A DNA stretch of 64,000 bases from Pedococcus dokdonensis. GTDB taxonomy: Bacteria; Actinomycetota; Actinomycetes; Actinomycetales; Dermatophilaceae. Both the position numbers and the translations under genes were made by a program. The DNA is taken from contig NZ_LT629711.1 of assembly GCF_900104525.1 (NCBI RefSeq), forward strand, positions 1,798,001 through 1,862,000, in the 5' to 3' direction. The first letter of the stretch is position 1. The number at the start of each line of letters is the position of its first letter. The notes under the pieces are model-generated. The model was not told where the DNA came from, did no database searches, and saw nothing but the letters and a program-made list of their open reading frames with translations. Of this stretch, positions 1-6,435 are shown one piece after another.

Positions 1-185
1 CTGGCGTTGCCCACGACGAAGACGATGGCGTCCCACCCGGTGACCGGGAACGGGTCCTTGCTCTCGTCGTACTCCACCAGGCCGACGAGCTGCTTCAGCT
101 GCTCGAGGTCGAGGTTGGCCTCGCGCTCCTGGGGGGTGAGGTCCAGCGTGTCGTGGGGGGCGGCATCGGTGGCGTGGGTCGTCAT
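1..185 (-). CDS. hpd: 4-hydroxyphenylpyruvate dioxygenase, N-terminal part (cut by window edge)
   Basis: Only the first 61 codons are present; the gene runs off the left edge. The translation opens MTTHATDAAP and continues into FPVTGWDAIVFVVGNA, which matches the start of actinobacterial 4-hydroxyphenylpyruvate dioxygenases. These Fe(II) enzymes convert 4-hydroxyphenylpyruvate to homogentisate in tyrosine breakdown. The metal-binding His and Glu residues lie further on and cannot be checked. The gene is divergent from an Lrp/AsnC regulator across about 107 bp, an arrangement common in actinobacteria, so that regulator probably controls it. A CACCCT hexamer six bases before the ATG could be a poor -10 of a leaderless transcript. 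Confidence 0.85.
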   Translation of the reverse strand, partial: MTTHATDAAPHDTLDLTPQEREANLDLEQLKQLVGLVEYDESKDPFPVTGWDAIVFVVGNA

Positions 186-292
186 GGCAGCAGGGTGCCG
201 GGCTGTCCCGTGGTGTGCAACCGTCCCATGTCTGGCTGCACAGTCTGCGCACACTGCTGGCCGTCTGCCGGTGCAGAGTGGACAATGTGCCC

Positions 293-766
293 ATGGACCT
301 CGATGAGCTCGACGGCCGTCTGATCACGCTCTTCAGCGAACAGCCGCAGATCGGCGTGCTCGGCGCCTCCCGCGAGCTCGGGGTGGCACGCGGCACCGTG
401 CAGGCGCGGCTCGACCGACTGGCGCAGCAGGGGGTGATCCGGTCGTGGGCGCCGCAGATCGACCCCGCCTCGATGGGCTACCCGGTCTCGGCGTTCTGCA
501 CCCTCGAGATCCGGCAGGGCCGCGGTCACACTCCCGTCGTCGACCACCTGTCCGGCATCCCCGAGGTGCTCGAGGCGCACACCATCACCGGGTCCGGCGA
601 CCTGTTCATCCACATCGTCGCACGCGACAACGCCGACCTCCAGCGGGTCATCGACGCCGTCGTCGACGACGAGCACGTGATCCGCGCCAACACCGCGATC
701 TCGCTGGCGACCCGCATCCCGCTGCGCACCCTCCCCCTCGTCCGCGCCACCGCGAACCCGGCCTGA
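293..766 (+). CDS. Lrp/AsnC family transcriptional regulator
   Basis: This 157-residue protein has an N-terminal helix-turn-helix (LDGRLITLFSEQPQIGVLGA, followed by a recognition helix in GVARGTVQARLDRL) and a C-terminal RAM/AsnC ligand-binding domain ending near residue 150. Family members sense amino acids or related acids and bind DNA as dimers or octamers. The ATG at 293 is chosen because it begins directly before the helix-turn-helix; an ORF could start at 215 but would add 26 unlikely residues. The sequence GACAAT lies six bases before the ATG, so the mRNA may be leaderless. The divergent hpd gene suggests control of tyrosine catabolism, which is an inference from position. Confidence 0.9.
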   Translation: MDLDELDGRLITLFSEQPQIGVLGASRELGVARGTVQARLDRLAQQGVIRSWAPQIDPASMGYPVSAFCTLEIRQGRGHTPVVDHLSGIPEVLEAHTITGSGDLFIHIVARDNADLQRVIDAVVDDEHVIRANTAISLATRIPLRTLPLVRATANPA

Positions 767-779
767 CCGGCCCAGCACC

Positions 780-852
780 CCACTCCTGGCCACCGGTGTG
801 GCACGCGACCCCGTGACACGGGCCCGCGTGCGGCACGGGTGGCCGGGAGTGG
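780..852. terminator. Bidirectional hairpin between convergent genes
   Basis: A 15-nt left arm at 780-794 pairs with 838-852 with one mismatch, and the interior holds further complementary pieces (GGCACGCG with CGCGTGC). It sits between the Lrp gene (+) and a hypothetical gene (-), so it probably ends both transcripts. There is no T-run, as is usual in this GC-rich group. Confidence 0.6.
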
Positions 853-866
853 CGGTTGCGGTGTGG

Positions 867-1259
867 CTAGACCGGGGAGAAGGCGTCGGGATCGGTCTTG
901 AGCCGGGCCCGGAACGCGCTGTCCAGCGCCGCGTCGTCCTCGATCGCCTCGTCGTAGTGGTCGTCGGCCGACATCTCGAGGGCGCTCGCCCGCTGCGGGT
1001 CGTCGAGGGCGCCGTCGGCGATCTCGCGGCGCACCGCGGCGATCGCCTCGGAGGCGGCGGGCACGTGCAGCCAGCGGTAGCCCGCCTCGGCGGCGTCGAG
1101 CTCCTCGTCGGTGAGGGTCTCGACCGCGTCGAGCACGCCCCCCGACATGGCGGAGCTGTGCAACAGCAACGCCGCCGCGAGAGCGGTGTCACCGGCTCCC
1201 GGTGAGGCGCCCCCGCCCTCGAGCGCCGCGCGGTTCCAGATGGAGTCAGCCTGGTCCAT
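867..1259 (-). CDS. Hypothetical protein, acidic, 130 aa
   Basis: I do not recognise this protein. It is 130 residues, acidic and Ala-rich, with no signal peptide, membrane segment or Cys pair. Visible blocks are GVLDAVETLTDEELDAAEAG near residue 45 and ALEMSADDHYDEAIEDDAAL near residue 95, suggesting a helical cytoplasmic protein. DUF4375/DMP19-like proteins have a similar feel (a YDE-type motif and long acidic helices), but this is only a resemblance. The ATG at 1259 is the only reasonable start. It is convergent with the Lrp gene and lies 64 bp downstream of the leftward helicase gene, so it could be cotranscribed with it. Confidence 0.6.
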   Translation of the reverse strand: MDQADSIWNRAALEGGGASPGAGDTALAAALLLHSSAMSGGVLDAVETLTDEELDAAEAGYRWLHVPAASEAIAAVRREIADGALDDPQRASALEMSADDHYDEAIEDDAALDSAFRARLKTDPDAFSPV

Positions 1260-1323
1260 GACCGCAGCATGTCACCTGGACTGGCCGCCGTCCGCAGAAC
1301 CGGCGTTCCCGGGACGCGAGCCG

Positions 1324-3075
1324 TCAGCGGCGCCCGACGAACCAGGCCCGGATCTTGTCGACCCGCGCCGTCACCTGCTCGGACGTCGCCTCGTCGAGGG
1401 CGGGGCCGCCGCAGGCCCTGCGCAGCTCGTTGTGCACGACACCGTGCGGGGTGCCCTTCTTGCGGGCGTAGGCGGCGACCAGCTTGTTGAGCTCCTGGCG
1501 CTGCGCCGCGAGGGCGCGGTGCGCCGACACGGGCTGCTCAGCCTTGCGGGGCCGGCGGCCGTGTTGCGCGGTCTGCCGCTCGTGCAGCAGCACGGCCATC
1601 TGGTCGGGCTCCAGGAGCCCCGGCAGTCCGAGGTACTCCTGCTCCTCCTCGGACCCGACCACCGCGTTCAGCCCGAACTGCTTGGCGTCGAAGAGCACGT
1701 GGTCGAACTCGGCGTCGGACTCGAGCGCCTCGAACGTCAGCTGGTCGACGTCCGGCGTGCGGGCCGTCCGGTTGGCGGCGTCGACGAGGGCGTCCTCCTC
1801 GGCCCACATCGACGCGGCGCTGTCCTGGTCGGTGACCCGGTCGAGGGCGTGGTCGCGCTCGTCCTCGAGCCGGGCCGCGTGCTCGAGGATGACCGGCACC
1901 GAGGGCAGGAAGACCGAGGCCGTCTCGCCGCGGCGGCGGGCCCGGACGAACCGTCCGACGGCCTGCGCGAAGAACAGCGGGGTGGAGGTCGAGGTCGCGT
2001 ACACGCCGACGCAGAGCCGGGGCACGTCGACGCCCTCCGAGACCATCCGCACCGCGACCATCCAGCGCGAGTCGTTGGACGAGTACTCCTCGATCCGGGC
2101 CGAGGAGCCCGCGTCGTCGGACAGCACCAGGGTGACCTTCTCCCCGGTCAGCGACTCGAGGATCCTGGCGTAGGCACGGGCAGCGGTCTGGTTGGAGGCG
2201 ATCACGAGCCCGCCGGCGTCGGGCACGCCTCGGCGCACCTCGGTGAGCCGTTTGTCCGCGGCCGCGAGCACCGACGGGATCCACTCACCCTTCGGGTCGA
2301 GGGCGGTCCGCCAAGCCTGCGCCATCGCGTCCTTGGTGAGCATCTCACCGAGGCGGGCCGCGATCTCGTCGCCGGCCTTGGTGCGCCAGCGCATCGCGCC
2401 CCCGTAGGCGAGGAAGAGCACCGGTCGCACGACCCCGTCACGCAACGCCTCGGCATACCCGTAGGTGTAGTCGGCGGAGGACCGGCGGATGCCGTCGGCG
2501 CCCTCGGCGTAGGTGACGAACGGGATGGGCGAGGTGTCGCTGCGGAACGGCGTGCCGGTGAGGGCGAGCCGTCGGGTCGCCGGTTCGAACGCCTCACGGA
2601 TCGCGTCGCCCCAGGACAGCGCGTCGCCGCCGTGGTGGATCTCGTCGAGGATGACCAGGGTCGGGGCCGCCTCGGTGCGGGTGCGGTGCAGCGCCGGCTT
2701 GCTGGCCACCTGCGCGTAGGTGAGCGCGACCCCGTCGTACTCGCTGGAGTGCCGGGCCGAGGAGTTGGAGAACTTCGGGTCGATGTGGATGCCGACCCGG
2801 GCCGCCGCCTCTGCCCACTGGGTCTTGAGGTGCTCGGTCGGCGCGACGATCGTCACGGCCGACACGGTGCCGCGACCGAGCAGCTCGGTGGCCAGGCGCA
2901 GCGCGTAGGTGGTCTTGCCCGCGCCGGGCGTCGCGACCGCGAGGAAGTCGCGCGGAGCAGCCCGCAGGTATGCCGTCAGCGCTGCCTGCTGCCAGGCGCG
3001 CAGCTTGTCGGCCGTCCCCCAGGCCGCCCGCTCCGGGAACGCTGGTGAGAGGTGGGAGGCGGCGGCAGTACTCAT
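1324..3075 (-). CDS. Superfamily 2 DEAD/DEAH-box helicase
   Basis: The 583-residue protein carries ordered SF2 helicase motifs: Walker A (TPGAGKTT, residues 49-56), Walker B (DEIHH, a DEIH type), motif III-like LTGTPFRSD, motif V (VRMVSEGVDVPRL) and motif VI (QAVGRFVRARR). It therefore should use ATP to unwind or translocate on nucleic acid. This length and layout match a stand-alone actinobacterial helicase family related to UvrB/RecG-type restriction-like helicases; the physiological substrate is unknown to me. The ATG at 3075 (MSTAAASHL) is preferred over an upstream in-frame ATG at 3240 because the extra 55 residues would cross the terminator hairpin at 3114-3145. Confidence 0.85.
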   Translation of the reverse strand: MSTAAASHLSPAFPERAAWGTADKLRAWQQAALTAYLRAAPRDFLAVATPGAGKTTYALRLATELLGRGTVSAVTIVAPTEHLKTQWAEAAARVGIHIDPKFSNSSARHSSEYDGVALTYAQVASKPALHRTRTEAAPTLVILDEIHHGGDALSWGDAIREAFEPATRRLALTGTPFRSDTSPIPFVTYAEGADGIRRSSADYTYGYAEALRDGVVRPVLFLAYGGAMRWRTKAGDEIAARLGEMLTKDAMAQAWRTALDPKGEWIPSVLAAADKRLTEVRRGVPDAGGLVIASNQTAARAYARILESLTGEKVTLVLSDDAGSSARIEEYSSNDSRWMVAVRMVSEGVDVPRLCVGVYATSTSTPLFFAQAVGRFVRARRRGETASVFLPSVPVILEHAARLEDERDHALDRVTDQDSAASMWAEEDALVDAANRTARTPDVDQLTFEALESDAEFDHVLFDAKQFGLNAVVGSEEEQEYLGLPGLLEPDQMAVLLHERQTAQHGRRPRKAEQPVSAHRALAAQRQELNKLVAAYARKKGTPHGVVHNELRRACGGPALDEATSEQVTARVDKIRAWFVGRR

Positions 3076-3113
3076 AGGACCGGTCACGTTATCCGTTGCC
3101 GGGAAACGACATG

Positions 3114-3145
3114 CCGAGGCCCCGGCGTCTGCGCCGGGGCCTCGG
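3114..3145 (-). terminator. Hairpin terminator after the metalloprotease gene
   Basis: A perfect 14-bp stem (CCGAGGCCCCGGCG at 3114-3127 with 3132-3145) encloses a 4-nt loop. It lies 25 bp past the stop of the leftward metalloprotease gene and just before the helicase start, so it should insulate the two. Confidence 0.75.
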
Positions 3146-3170
3146 TGGTGTGCTAGGTGGGTGGTGGCGG

Positions 3171-4160
3171 TCAGCCGCGGTAGGTGACCCACTGGTTCTG
3201 CATGCGGGTGGTCTGCCCGGCCGTGAACTGGTTCATGCACGAGTCGTCCGTGTAGTCCATGAAGTTCTTGATCGGGTCGAGCCCGGTGGCCGTGCAGGTG
3301 TCCCGACCGGTCGGGCAGCCGAACGCCGGCGAGGCCTCGGCCGGGGTGTCGCTCACCGAGTCACCGCCGGAGCAGCCGCCCTGGAACGTGTGGTACAGCC
3401 CGACCCAGTGGCCGACCTCGTGGGTCGCGGTGTCGCCCAGGTTGTAGGGCGACAGGCTGCCGCCGGGGATGCTGCGGTAGTCGATGACCACACCGTCGAG
3501 GGTGGTGTTGTTCGTCGACGGGAACTGCGCGTAGCCGAGCGTGCCGTCGGAGAACGTCGTCGAGTACAGATTCAGCGCCGCCTTCGTGCCCTTGTGCAGC
3601 GCGGTCTTCATCGCCTTGGCGTCACTCGGCTCCTGGCCGCTGGCCGGGAACGCGATGCTGTACCAGTCGCTGTTCGTCGTGGTCTCCGTGCCGGCGAGGG
3701 TGAACGAGAAGCCCGACGCGGCGTAGGCGTTGTTGAGCACGTTGAGCTGGCTCTGGATCTGCGTGGTGGTCAGCTTGCCGCTGGTGCCGTTGGTGATGAC
3801 GTGCCAGTAGACGCTCACCGTGGTCGGCGCGAAGGCGGCGGTGCCACCACCGGGCTTGCGGGCGGTCGAGGAGTCGACGAACTTGCCCTGCGAGTTCTTC
3901 GTGAAGCCCTTGGCGGCGGCGGCCTTGGCGAAGGCGGCCTCCATCGAGTTCACCTTGGCCTGGCTCAGCTCGTGCGGGTCGGTGCGGTTGCCGCCCTTGG
4001 CCGCGCGGGCCGTGTTGGTGGCGTCGGTGTGGGTCGCGCAGTCTGCGGCGACGGAGGACTCGCCGGCCATCGGCTGGGCGAGGGCGGTGCCCTGGCCGAG
4101 TCCGAGCGCGGCGGCTCCCAGCATGAGGGAGGACAGTGCGATTCGAGAGCGAAGCTTCAT
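3171..4160 (-). CDS. Secreted zinc metalloprotease, M43 (pappalysin/cytophagalysin-like)
   Basis: This 329-residue protein starts with a signal peptide (basic KLRSR, hydrophobic core, cleavage around ALAQP near residue 29). The catalytic zinc site HEVGHWVGLYH is at residues 247-257, giving three His ligands and the Glu base; the Met-turn is NFMDY at about 299-303. Four Cys after the zinc site probably form disulfides, as in the M43 family. It is expected to be exported and to cleave extracellular proteins, perhaps after removal of a propeptide (residues about 30-110). An AAAGGA ribosome site lies about 6 nt before the ATG. It appears to be a single-gene transcript ended by a strong hairpin. 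Confidence 0.9.
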   Translation of the reverse strand: MKLRSRIALSSLMLGAAALGLGQGTALAQPMAGESSVAADCATHTDATNTARAAKGGNRTDPHELSQAKVNSMEAAFAKAAAAKGFTKNSQGKFVDSSTARKPGGGTAAFAPTTVSVYWHVITNGTSGKLTTTQIQSQLNVLNNAYAASGFSFTLAGTETTTNSDWYSIAFPASGQEPSDAKAMKTALHKGTKAALNLYSTTFSDGTLGYAQFPSTNNTTLDGVVIDYRSIPGGSLSPYNLGDTATHEVGHWVGLYHTFQGGCSGGDSVSDTPAEASPAFGCPTGRDTCTATGLDPIKNFMDYTDDSCMNQFTAGQTTRMQNQWVTYRG

Positions 4161-4365
4161 GGGCGTCCTTTCGAGGTGCCTCCCTCCCGGGTCGGTGGGT
4201 GGCTCGACTTGGCACGCTAAGAGGCCGTTCCTCTGCTCCCGGGCCAGCAGGGACAGGCGCAGGTAAAGAGTCGTTCAGGCTTCTGTGCGCTGTGCAACCA
4301 CTGTGTCGTGACGTGCGTCTGGGGCCCGCGCGACCGGGTCCGGACCAGCTCCCTTCCCTGACAGG

Positions 4366-5412
4366 ATGGGGGTCGTGCGCGCCGTGGTGATCGATGCCGT
4401 TCGAGCCCGACCCGAGGTCCGGGAGGTGCCGGCGCCGACGGCCCCGACGGGCGGTGTGGTCGTGCAGGTGCGGGCGACCGGCCTCTGCCGCAGCGACTGG
4501 CACGCGTGGGCCGGGCACGACGAGATCCGCTTCCCCCACGTGCCGGGCCACGAGCTGGCCGGAGTCGTGGTCGAGGTCGGCGCCGGGGTGACCCGGTGGG
4601 GGGTGGGCGACCGGGTGACCGTGCCGTTCGTCTGCGGCTGCGGGGTGTGCGAGTGGTGCAGGAACGGCGACGCGCAGGTCTGTCCCGACCAGCAGCAGCC
4701 GGGGTTCACACACTGGGGATCCTTCGCAGAGCGCGTGGCGCTGCACGCCGCGGACGCCAACCTGGTCGCGGTTCCCGAGCAGGTCGACTTCACCACGGCC
4801 GCGAGCCTCGGCTGCCGGTTCGCCACGGCCTACCGGGCCCTGGTCCACCGCGCCCGCGTCGGGCGCGACGAGTGGGTGACCGTCGTCGGCGTCGGCGGCG
4901 TCGGTCTGAGCGCGGTCATGATCGCGCACGCCCTGGGGGCACGCGTGGTCGCCGTCGACCGGCATCGAGAGGCACTCAGGGTCGCGAAGGACCTCGGCGC
5001 GGACCACACCCTGCTGGCCGACGGGACCGACGTCCCCGCGGCAGTCCACGAGCTCACCGGTGGCGGCAGCCAGGTCGGCGTCGACGCCGTGGGCAGCGAA
5101 CAGACCTGCTCGGTTGCGATCCTCAGCCTGCGCCGACGCGGCCGCCACGTGCAGGTGGGGCTGCTGCCACCCGTCGACGGGCACCCGCGGGTCCCGATGG
5201 ACCGGGTGATCGGGTGGGAGCTGGACCTCCTGGGCAGCCACGGGATGGCGGCAGCCGACTACCCCGGCATGATGGCGCTGATCGAGCGCGGCGCCCTCCA
5301 GCCCCAGCGACTCGTCGAGCGGACGATCGGGCTGGACGCCGCCGCGGCGGCGCTCCCCACGCTGGATCGGGCCACGGTCGCGGGCATCACGATCGTCGAC
5401 CCCAGTCGCTGA
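4366..5412 (+). CDS. Zinc-dependent alcohol dehydrogenase (MDR superfamily)
   Basis: A 348-residue medium-chain dehydrogenase. Catalytic zinc ligands are visible as Cys41 (TGLCRSDWH) and His62-Glu63 (GHE); the structural zinc site is Cys92, Cys95, Cys98 and Cys106. The NAD(P)-binding Rossmann motif is GVGGVG around residue 177, followed by VAVDRHREAL, where the Asp suggests NAD preference. It should oxidise an alcohol or reduce an aldehyde; the substrate cannot be told from sequence. The start may be ATG 4366 or the in-frame GTG at 4375, which begins VRAVVIDAVR and resembles homologous starts more closely. It stands alone between two leftward genes. Confidence 0.9.
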   Translation: MGVVRAVVIDAVRARPEVREVPAPTAPTGGVVVQVRATGLCRSDWHAWAGHDEIRFPHVPGHELAGVVVEVGAGVTRWGVGDRVTVPFVCGCGVCEWCRNGDAQVCPDQQQPGFTHWGSFAERVALHAADANLVAVPEQVDFTTAASLGCRFATAYRALVHRARVGRDEWVTVVGVGGVGLSAVMIAHALGARVVAVDRHREALRVAKDLGADHTLLADGTDVPAAVHELTGGGSQVGVDAVGSEQTCSVAILSLRRRGRHVQVGLLPPVDGHPRVPMDRVIGWELDLLGSHGMAAADYPGMMALIERGALQPQRLVERTIGLDAAAAALPTLDRATVAGITIVDPSR

Positions 5413-5448
5413 GGGCCGCGTGGCTCCTGCGGCGGCGCCTCGAGGGTG

Positions 5449-5757
5449 CTACTCGCCGCCGTCCTGGGGCGCGCGCAGTCCCTCGTAGATCTCCTTGCAG
5501 GTCGGGCAGACCGGGAACTTCTTCGGGTCGCGGCCCGGCACCCAGACCTTGCCGCACAACGCCGTCACGGGCTCGCCCGACAGGGCGGACTCGAGGATCT
5601 TCTCCTTGCGCACGTAGTGCGAGAACCGCTCGTGGTCGCCGGGCTCCTGGAGCTGCTCCTCGACCTGCTCGCGCTCGAGCACGGCGGTGCTGGTCTGGCG
5701 CTGCGGCTCCGCGCTGGGGGCCAGCGGGTCGTCCAGGGGGATCTGCGGCTCGCTCAT
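5449..5757 (-). CDS. DUF3039 family protein
   Basis: A 102-residue protein with the DUF3039 signature: ERFSHYVRKEKILESALSGE, then TALCGKVWVPGRDPKKFPVC and PTCKEIYEGL. The CGK and CPTC cysteines probably bind one zinc ion. The family is widespread in actinobacteria and of unknown function. The ATG at 5757 starts MSEPQIPLDD; longer upstream ORF sequence is a reading of the next gene in another frame. TACACT lies exactly six bases before this ATG, indicating a leaderless mRNA. Confidence 0.85.
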   Translation of the reverse strand: MSEPQIPLDDPLAPSAEPQRQTSTAVLEREQVEEQLQEPGDHERFSHYVRKEKILESALSGEPVTALCGKVWVPGRDPKKFPVCPTCKEIYEGLRAPQDGGE

Positions 5758-5763
5758 CCCCCG

Positions 5764-5769
5764 AGTGTA
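5764..5769 (-). promoter_or_regulatory. -10 box of a leaderless DUF3039 transcript
   Basis: TACACT on the minus strand is followed by six bases and the ATG at 5757. This TAnnnT-N6-ATG arrangement is the usual layout for leaderless actinobacterial genes; there is no purine-rich ribosome site. Confidence 0.6.
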
Positions 5770-5798
5770 TGTCGGGTGGCCGACGCCGTTCCGAGCGC

Positions 5799-6350
5799 TC
5801 AGTTCATCTCGGGGTCGGACGGGAACGTGGCGACGAAGGCGAGGTGGTCGCGCTGGCGGCGCAGCACCCGCGTCCACAGCTGCGCGGGGTCGGCGTCGAA
5901 CGCATCGCGCCCCTCGGACTCCACTACGTACCAGCTGCCCGACTGCACCTCGTCCTCGAGCTGCCCGGCCGACCACCCGGCATACCCGGCGAAGATCCGC
6001 AGCCCCGCCACCTCCGGGACCACGATCGCGGGAGGCGTGTCGAGGTCGACCAGCCCGAGGCCCCGGAACAACCGCTTCACGCCGAGCGGCTCCACGTCGC
6101 CCGGCACCGTGACCAGCCCGAGGGCGCTGTCCAGCCCGACCGGGCCGCCCTCGAAGAGCACCGACGGAGCGGTGGCGTGCGGCTGCCAGTCGGGCAGGAC
6201 GGCGTCGACGCGGGCGTCCATCGGACGGTTGAGCACCACGCCCTGCGCGCCGTCCTCGTCGTGGTGGAGCACCAGCACGACGCTGCGACAGAAGACCCCC
6301 TCCTCGATCTGGGGGGTCGCGACGAGCAGGCTGCCCGACAGGTCCGTCAT
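5799..6350 (-). CDS. YqgE/AlgH family protein (UPF0301)
   Basis: The 183-residue protein opens MTDLSGSLLVATPQIEEGVF, followed by SVVLVLHHDEDGAQGVVLNRP, the classic UPF0301 signature, and later FEGGPVG and FAGYAGWSAGQLEDE. AlgH was named in alginate regulation in Pseudomonas, but the biochemical role is not settled. The ATG at 6350 is chosen because the conserved domain begins there; GTGGAG just upstream can act as a ribosome site. It lies 41 bp upstream of the DUF3039 start, which seems to have its own promoter. Confidence 0.9.
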   Translation of the reverse strand: MTDLSGSLLVATPQIEEGVFCRSVVLVLHHDEDGAQGVVLNRPMDARVDAVLPDWQPHATAPSVLFEGGPVGLDSALGLVTVPGDVEPLGVKRLFRGLGLVDLDTPPAIVVPEVAGLRIFAGYAGWSAGQLEDEVQSGSWYVVESEGRDAFDADPAQLWTRVLRRQRDHLAFVATFPSDPEMN

Positions 6351-6381
6351 CTCCACGACACCATTCTGCCTGCCGACGACG

Positions 6382-6408
6382 GAGCCCCGGTCACGGGGAC
6401 CGGGGCTC
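6382..6408 (-). terminator. Hairpin terminator after the DEAD-box helicase gene
   Basis: A perfect 11-bp stem (GAGCCCCGGTC at 6382-6392 with 6398-6408) with a 5-nt loop lies 27 bp past the helicase stop codon, before the next leftward gene. Confidence 0.75.
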
Positions 6409-6435
6409 TGTCTGTTCGGGTGATGCGGCGTCGGG